A DNA stretch of 10,979 bases, taken from the NCBI GenBank assembly GCA_009923795.1, contig RFSU01000064.1:1-10979 (forward strand), read 5' to 3'. Source of the stretch: Sphingomonadaceae bacterium. Lineage in GTDB: Bacteria; Pseudomonadota; Alphaproteobacteria; Sphingomonadales; Sphingomonadaceae. Below are positions 7,234 through 10,979 of the stretch, piece by piece. The position numbers were made by a program, and so were the translations under genes. The notes beneath the pieces are model-generated. The model was not told the DNA's origin. It did no database searches and worked only from the letters and a program-made list of their open reading frames with translations. Position 1 is the first letter of the stretch. Each line of letters starts with the position of its first letter.

Positions 7234-7249
7234 CCACTACCTATAGTGC
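7234..7249. promoter_or_regulatory. NrdR box 2
   Basis: The 16-mer CCACTACCTATAGTGC contains perfect CACTA and TAGTG half-sites around a 4-base centre, a close match to the NrdR palindrome. Its centre at 7241.5 is 31 bp from that of box 1, three helical turns, the arrangement known for NrdR box pairs. Read on the minus strand it contains CACTATA, the same core as box 1 on the plus strand. Confidence 0.8.
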
Positions 7250-7250
7250 C

Positions 7251-7259
7251 TTATCCACC
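7251..7259 (+). promoter_or_regulatory. DnaA-box-like 9-mer next to NrdR box 2
   Basis: TTATCCACC matches the DnaA consensus at 8 of 9 positions (last base differs) and starts one base after NrdR box 2. If DnaA binds here it could compete or cooperate with NrdR. Confidence 0.4.
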
Positions 7260-7447
7260 AGCAGACGCAAGTGGTTAATTATCTCTAAATGACTCGATTC
7301 ATCGCTAATTTGAGTCAGTTCATAGCACCGCCTGCAGACGCAGGCAGAGCGACGCGCGGCAATTCCACGCTTCCCAAAAAAGCAAGCTGTTCAGATGGAC
7401 TAAGCCAGAAAATTAATGCCGAGACCCAGCCAATATGGCTCTAATAC

Positions 7448-7456
7448 TTATCCACA
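7448..7456 (+). promoter_or_regulatory. Perfect DnaA box
   Basis: TTATCCACA is an exact match to the strong DnaA-box consensus. It lies just beyond the topA 3' hairpin, about 410 bases upstream of the nrdA start. DnaA boxes upstream of nrdAB are known to tie reductase expression to replication in E. coli; here the same role is inferred. One isolated box at this distance could also be chance. Confidence 0.55.
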
Positions 7457-7465
7457 TGGCAAAGG

Positions 7466-7502
7466 GCATCGACGACCGGGTTTGACGCCCGCAAGTCGAT
7501 GC
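7466..7502 (-). terminator. Probable topA terminator hairpin
   Basis: Perfect 8-base arms GCATCGAC (7466-7473) and GTCGATGC (7495-7502) enclose a 3x3 internal loop and an inner CGGG/CCCG stem with a 7-base loop. On the minus strand it begins 5 bases after the topA stop and is followed by CCCTTTGCC, which is only weakly T-rich. Placement favours a terminator or 3'-end stabiliser; it is not a textbook intrinsic terminator. Confidence 0.55.
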
Positions 7503-7507
7503 TGTTC

Positions 7508-10054
7508 CTAACCTATGTTGCGGATTTGCGGGCCGGGTTTTTTGCGCGCCGGGGCCTTTTTGCGGGCCTTGGGCTTCGCCTTGCCCTTAGCAGGGCCTTT
7601 CGCGGCCCGATAATCAATAAGCTGTGCGGCCTCTTCCAGCGTTAAAGCCTCTGGCGCCATCGTCTTGGGCAAGGTGGCGTTGGTTGTGCCGTCGGTCACA
7701 TAGGCGCCATAGCGCCCCTCCATCAGCTTCAGCTCAGCCCCTGTGCGCGGATGCGCCCCAAATTCCTTCAACGGCGCACGCGAAGCACCGCCTCTCGCAC
7801 GACCGCCACCGCCGGCGGCTTCTGCCAGTTTAACAACGGCCGCATTCATGCCCGTTTCAAACACATCGCGGGTGCTCGTGAGCCGTGCATATTTGCCGTC
7901 ATGCGCCAGATAGGGGCCGTAGCGCCCAATGCTGGCGGTAATCGGCTTGCCGCTTTCTGGATGATCGCCAATCGTACGCGGCAGGCTCAACAGCTTGACC
8001 GCCCAATCAAGACCAAAATCCTCAGACGGCACATCTTTGGGGATGGAGGCCCGCTTCGCCTCCTTACCTTCGCCCATTTCCACATAGGGGCCAAAGCGGC
8101 CAGACTTGCGGTGCACATCCTCGCCCGTTTCGGGGTGCTGCCCCAAAACTTCTGGCCCGGTTGATCCTGCATCGCCATCGCTACCTGGCTGACCAAATTT
8201 GCGGGTGAACTTGCACTCTGGATAATTGGAACAGGCGACAAAGGCCCCAAAGCGCCCGCCCCGCAGGGCAAGCCGCCCAGCCGCGCAGGCCGGACACTGG
8301 CGAGGATCGCCCCCATCTTCGCGCTCGGGGAACAGGAACGGAGCGAGAAACGCGTCCAGCGCCAAGGTGACGTCCGATGGCTTTTGGTCCATCACTTCGG
8401 TCGTCTTGGGCTTAAAGTCGCGCCAAAAGGCCTCAAGCACCGCCTGCCACTGAGCCCGGCCGCCGGAGACATCGTCCAGCTCTTCTTCCAGCCCGGCGGT
8501 GAAATCATAGCTCACATAACGCTCAAAAAAGCGCTCCAGAAAGGCCGTCAGCAACCGCCCGCTTTCGCTTGGGATAAACCGGTTCTTTTCCAGCGTCACA
8601 TAATCGCGGTCCTTCAAAACCTGAAGGATCGATGCATAGGTCGATGGGCGGCCAATGCCGAGCTCTTCCATCTTTTTGACAAGGCTTGCTTCGGAATAGC
8701 GCGGTGGTGGCTGCGTGAAATGCTGTTCTGCCTCGACCTTGGTCTTGGCCGGAGCATCGCCTTGGGACAGGCGCGGCAGGCGCTTGGCATCCTCATCCTC
8801 AGCGTCATCCAAGCCTTCTTCATAGAGCGCGAGATAGCCGGGGAAGAGCACAACCTGCCCAGTGGCGCGCAGGCCAGTCTGGCCTGTCGCATCGTTCATC
8901 TCCACGGTCGTCCGCTCCAAACGGGCAGACGCCATCTGGCTCGCCAATGCGCGCTTAAAGATCAGATCATAAAGCCGCGCGTGATCGCCGCTTGCGGCCC
9001 TGTCCTTGCCAAAGTCCGTGGGGCGAATGGCCTCATGCGCTTCCTGCGCATTCTTGGCCTTGGCCTGATATTGGCGCGGCTTATCGGGGACATAGCCCGC
9101 ATCATATCGATCCGCGATGGCCTTACGCGCCGCACTAATGGCAGATCCATCCATCTGCACGCCATCGGTACGCATGTAGGTGATCGCGCCATCTTCATAA
9201 AGCGACTGGGCAAGGCGCATCGTGTGCGTCGCCGAAAAGCCAAGCTTGCGCGCGGCTTCCTGCTGCAGCGTCGATGTGGTGAAGGGCGGCGGTGGATTGC
9301 GGGTCAGCGGCTTTGTTTCGACCGACATCACCGTAAAGCGACCCGCCTCGACCGCCGCCTTCGCCGCCTCGGCATCGCCCGCATTGCCAATGGTCAGGCG
9401 CTCAATCTTCTCCCCCTTGTGGCGGACAAGCCGGGCCGTAAACGGCACGCCATCCTGCTCCATCTGGGCCGTGACCGACCAATATTCTTGCGCCCGGAAC
9501 AGCTCAATCTCACGTTCCCGATCCACGATCAGCCGCAAAGCGACCGATTGCACACGCCCGGCTGATTTCGCGCCGGGCAGCTTGCGCCACAGCACAGGCG
9601 ACAGCGTGAAGCCCACCAGATAGTCGAGCGCCCGGCGCGCGCGATAGGCATCAATCAGATCGTGATCCAGTTCCCGCGGCTTTGCCATTGCGTCGGTGAC
9701 AGCCGCCTTGGTGATCGCGTTAAAGGTGACGCGCTGAACATTTTTGGGCAGCACCTTCTTCTTCGCCAGCACTTCTTGCACGTGCCAGCTAATCGCTTCG
9801 CCTTCGCGATCAGGGTCAGTCGCGAGGATCAGCGTGTCGGCAGTTTTGGCTTCATCGGCAATCGCCTTGAGCTGCTTGCTCTTATCGGCATAGGCCTCCC
9901 AGGTCATCTCAAAGCCATTATCAGGGTCAACCGAGCCATCCTTGGCCGGCAGATCCCGAATATGCCCAAAGCTGGCCAGCACCCGGTGGCCCGGGCCCAG
10001 ATATTTCTCAATCGTTTTTGCCTTGGCGGGCGATTCTACAACAACCAGCTTCAT
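7508..10054 (-). CDS. topA: DNA topoisomerase I (type IA)
   Basis: TopA relaxes negatively supercoiled DNA by cutting one strand through a 5'-phosphotyrosine link. The 848-residue protein opens with a TOPRIM domain (MKLVVVESPAKAKTIEKYLG), with acidic residues E7, D80, D82 and E84 in the DPDRE motif. The type IA core follows, with catalytic Y293 in ITYMRTD and helper R295, an EAHEAIRPT motif (338-346) and a LGIGRPSTYA motif (465-474). The C-terminal half holds one Cys4 zinc ribbon (C587, C590, C608, C614) and then three repeat modules marked by GRFGPY (652-657), GRYGPY (710-715) and GRYGAY (780-785). A Lys/Ala/Pro-rich basic tail (about 819-841) closes it. E. coli TopA instead carries three Cys4 zinc-binding units before its end, so this is the repeat-rich alphaproteobacterial form. 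The ATG at 10054 encodes the conserved N-terminus, though its ribosome-binding site (GGACAGG) is weak. It is transcribed away from the ammonium transporter gene and towards nrdAB. Confidence 0.97.
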   Translation of the reverse strand: MKLVVVESPAKAKTIEKYLGPGHRVLASFGHIRDLPAKDGSVDPDNGFEMTWEAYADKSKQLKAIADEAKTADTLILATDPDREGEAISWHVQEVLAKKKVLPKNVQRVTFNAITKAAVTDAMAKPRELDHDLIDAYRARRALDYLVGFTLSPVLWRKLPGAKSAGRVQSVALRLIVDREREIELFRAQEYWSVTAQMEQDGVPFTARLVRHKGEKIERLTIGNAGDAEAAKAAVEAGRFTVMSVETKPLTRNPPPPFTTSTLQQEAARKLGFSATHTMRLAQSLYEDGAITYMRTDGVQMDGSAISAARKAIADRYDAGYVPDKPRQYQAKAKNAQEAHEAIRPTDFGKDRAASGDHARLYDLIFKRALASQMASARLERTTVEMNDATGQTGLRATGQVVLFPGYLALYEEGLDDAEDEDAKRLPRLSQGDAPAKTKVEAEQHFTQPPPRYSEASLVKKMEELGIGRPSTYASILQVLKDRDYVTLEKNRFIPSESGRLLTAFLERFFERYVSYDFTAGLEEELDDVSGGRAQWQAVLEAFWRDFKPKTTEVMDQKPSDVTLALDAFLAPFLFPEREDGGDPRQCPACAAGRLALRGGRFGAFVACSNYPECKFTRKFGQPGSDGDAGSTGPEVLGQHPETGEDVHRKSGRFGPYVEMGEGKEAKRASIPKDVPSEDFGLDWAVKLLSLPRTIGDHPESGKPITASIGRYGPYLAHDGKYARLTSTRDVFETGMNAAVVKLAEAAGGGGRARGGASRAPLKEFGAHPRTGAELKLMEGRYGAYVTDGTTNATLPKTMAPEALTLEEAAQLIDYRAAKGPAKGKAKPKARKKAPARKKPGPQIRNIG

Positions 10055-10134
10055 AACCTGTCCGGACTTTCCTCACATGTGTACGCGCGAGGGTGCTTTT
10101 GCTTTCACGTCGCGGTCAAGCACCTATTTAGGCA

Positions 10135-10150
10135 AGGCTAACCTCTTGCA
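10135..10150 (+). promoter_or_regulatory. Candidate sigma-54 (RpoN) promoter for the ammonium transporter gene
   Basis: AGGCTAACCTCTTGCA has the invariant GG and GC with 10 bases between them and a full TTGCA at the -12 element; the -24 side is weaker (GGC of TGGCAC). Transcription would start near 10161, giving a leader of about 43 bases. Ammonium transporter genes are commonly driven by RpoN with NtrC under nitrogen limitation. No clear NtrC palindrome is visible in the 149-base gap, only isolated GGTGC and GCACC at 10092-10096 and 10120-10124 in inverted order. Confidence 0.4.
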
Positions 10151-10203
10151 GCAGGCTCTATCTTCGCTAAGCACCGAATTGAATAGTCTCTTGGGGGAGG
10201 AAA

Positions 10204-10979
10204 ATGGTTGTGAACCTGCGTCAATGGGCGGCGACTGCTGCTATGATTTCTGCTTCTACATCATCGGCTTACGCGCAAACGCCGGCAGTCGTTGACACGG
10301 GCGACACGGCCTGGATCCTGACGGCATCCGCCCTTGTGTTGATGATGACCATTCCCGGTCTTGGCCTTTTTTACGGCGGCCTGGTGCGGATGCGCAATGT
10401 TCTGTCCGTCATCATGCACAGCTTTGTGATTCTGTGCACCGTCTCTCTCCTCTGGGCGGTCATTGGCTATAGCCTCGTCTTTGGCGACGGCTCGGCCTAT
10501 CTGGGCGGCACCGCAAATGCGATGCTCGCCAATCTGGCCGATTTGCGCGCCGGGCTGACCATTCCCGAATCAACCTTTGCCCTGTTCCAGATGACCTTTG
10601 CGATCATCACCCCAGCGTTGGTGATCGGCGCTTTTGTAGAACGGGTGCGCTTTGGCTGGGTTGTTGCCTTTTCAACATTGTGGACCTTGCTGGTCTATAT
10701 CCCCGTTGCCCGTTGGATCTGGGGCGGAGGGTGGCTGGCAACCCAGTTCGGCACATTGGATTTTGCTGGCGGCATTGTGGTGCATACGACGGCGGGCGTT
10801 GCCGCCCTGATCGTCGCCATGCTGCTGGGCGCGCGGCGTGGCTTTAACAAGAGCCTGCTGGCCCCGCACAGCCCGGCGCTCACCATGGTGGGCGCAGGCT
10901 TGCTCTGGGTGGGTTGGTTTGGCTTTAATGGCGGCTCTGCCTTTGCCGCCGGCGCTGGGGCGACATCTGCCATTATGAA
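10204..10979 (+). CDS. amtB: Ammonium transporter (Amt/MEP/Rh family), 5' part
   Basis: The first 258 codons of a trimeric inner-membrane ammonium channel are present; the rest runs off the window. A signal-peptide-like start (cleavage expected after AYA at residue 24) precedes membrane helices from about residue 37, as in Amt proteins with an out-facing N-terminus. Signature runs are PGLGLFYGGLVR (51-62), FQMTFAIITPALVIGAFVER (128-147), W173 in WIWGGGWLA, D186 in LDFAGG, H194 in VVHTTAG, and WFGFNGGSA (238-246). D186, H194, F241 and S245 correspond to E. coli D160, H168, F215 and S219, which form the binding vestibule and pore; D186-H194 and H194-F241 keep the same spacing. R170 sits where many family members have His (AHxVW). 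A strong ribosome-binding site GGGGGAGGA (10193-10201) sets the start at 10204. The usual partner gene glnK (PII) is not upstream; downstream is unseen. Confidence 0.93.
   Translation, partial: MVVNLRQWAATAAMISASTSSAYAQTPAVVDTGDTAWILTASALVLMMTIPGLGLFYGGLVRMRNVLSVIMHSFVILCTVSLLWAVIGYSLVFGDGSAYLGGTANAMLANLADLRAGLTIPESTFALFQMTFAIITPALVIGAFVERVRFGWVVAFSTLWTLLVYIPVARWIWGGGWLATQFGTLDFAGGIVVHTTAGVAALIVAMLLGARRGFNKSLLAPHSPALTMVGAGLLWVGWFGFNGGSAFAAGAGATSAIM

Larger units (their letters stand above)
7079..7316. promoter_or_regulatory. Cluster of six GANTC sites (CcrM-type methylation sites)
   Basis: GANTC occurs at 7079-7083, 7085-7089, 7183-7187, 7291-7295, 7296-7300 and 7312-7316: six in 238 bases, where about one is expected in random sequence of even composition. 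GANTC is the target of the cell-cycle methyltransferase CcrM, found widely in alphaproteobacteria, and the methylation state can alter promoter activity. The first two form an interrupted palindrome, and the fourth and fifth abut. Their presence is certain; a regulatory role is inferred. Confidence 0.5.
7035..7507. promoter_or_regulatory. Long regulatory gap upstream of nrdAB, no gene seen
   Basis: These 473 bases lie between the end of topA and the start of nrdA (both minus strand) and are clearly lower in GC than the flanking genes. No convincing coding frame or RNA gene is visible. The gap holds the nrdAB control region: paired NrdR boxes, DnaA-like boxes, clustered GANTC sites, a CtrA-like TTAA-N7-TAAA (7275-7289), a hairpin GCCTGC-AGAC-GCAGGC (7330-7345), a 9-base direct repeat GCAGACGCA (7261-7269 and 7334-7342) and leader hairpins near the nrdA start. 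A TATAGT hexamer on the minus strand (7210-7205) inside the first NrdR box could be a -10 element, but no good -35 is at the right distance, so the transcription start is unassigned. If it is near the boxes, the nrdA leader is about 160-200 bases long. Confidence 0.75.

Noticed and set aside
8384..9565. A 393-codon open frame on the plus strand opposite topA
   Set aside because: It is antisense to the conserved core of topA, has no ribosome-binding site or recognisable domain, and is explained by GC-rich codon bias keeping the opposite strand open.
10060..10081. Two 8-bp palindromes, GTCCGGAC (10060-10067) and CACATGTG (10074-10081), just upstream of topA
   Set aside because: Short palindromes of this length are common by chance and match no regulator I can name for topA or amtB.
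10092..10124. GGTGC and GCACC as an NtrC site upstream of amtB
   Set aside because: NtrC sites have GCACC before GGTGC with a short centre; here the order is reversed and the gap is 23 bases.
1..10979. Mobile element, defence system or CRISPR array in the window
   Set aside because: No transposase, integrase, terminal repeats, direct-repeat array or toxin-antitoxin pair was seen; the genes are mostly housekeeping and envelope genes.

Overview
The window looks like chromosomal core DNA from an alphaproteobacterium, most likely a sphingomonad. The evidence is the sequence character of NrdA, NrdB and TopA (single zinc ribbon, repeated GRYGxY modules and a Lys-rich tail in TopA), the GANTC-rich promoter region, and GC-rich coding with lower GC in the hypothetical genes on the left. 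No phage, transposon, CRISPR, tRNA or rRNA sequence was seen, and nothing here makes a convincing new multi-gene defence or mobile system.

Layout, left to right: (1) the possible 3' end of an unknown gene (1-132, +). (2) A small unknown lipoprotein (280-1014, +), convergent with a TMEM43-family membrane protein (1175-2338, -), with a strong 13-bp hairpin between them. (3) A divergent intergenic gap (2339-2705), then a lipid-anchored di-haem cytochrome c peroxidase/MauG-like protein (2706-3941, +) that must start at TTG. (4) A bidirectional rho-independent terminator (about 3956-3995) separating it from the convergent nrdA-nrdB operon (4017-7034, -), which encodes both subunits of an aerobic class I ribonucleotide reductase. 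(5) A 473-base regulatory gap (7035-7507). (6) topA, DNA topoisomerase I (7508-10054, -). (7) A divergent gap with a sigma-54-like element, leading into the 5' part of an ammonium transporter gene (10204 to the window edge, +).

The richest part is the gap upstream of nrdA. It holds two NrdR-type boxes exactly 31 bp apart centre to centre, three DnaA-box-like 9-mers (one perfect), six GANTC (CcrM-type) sites within 238 bp, a CtrA-like TTAA-N7-TAAA element and several small hairpins. This suggests that dNTP supply is tied both to nucleotide level (NrdR) and to replication and the cell cycle (DnaA, CcrM/CtrA). Neither NrdA nor NrdB carries an ATP-cone, so the usual dATP off-switch in the protein appears to be missing and transcriptional control may carry more weight. 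That link is inference. topA, nrdAB and the regulatory gap are housekeeping replication functions; the lipoprotein, TMEM43-like and MauG-like genes are envelope proteins with no clear functional tie to them.
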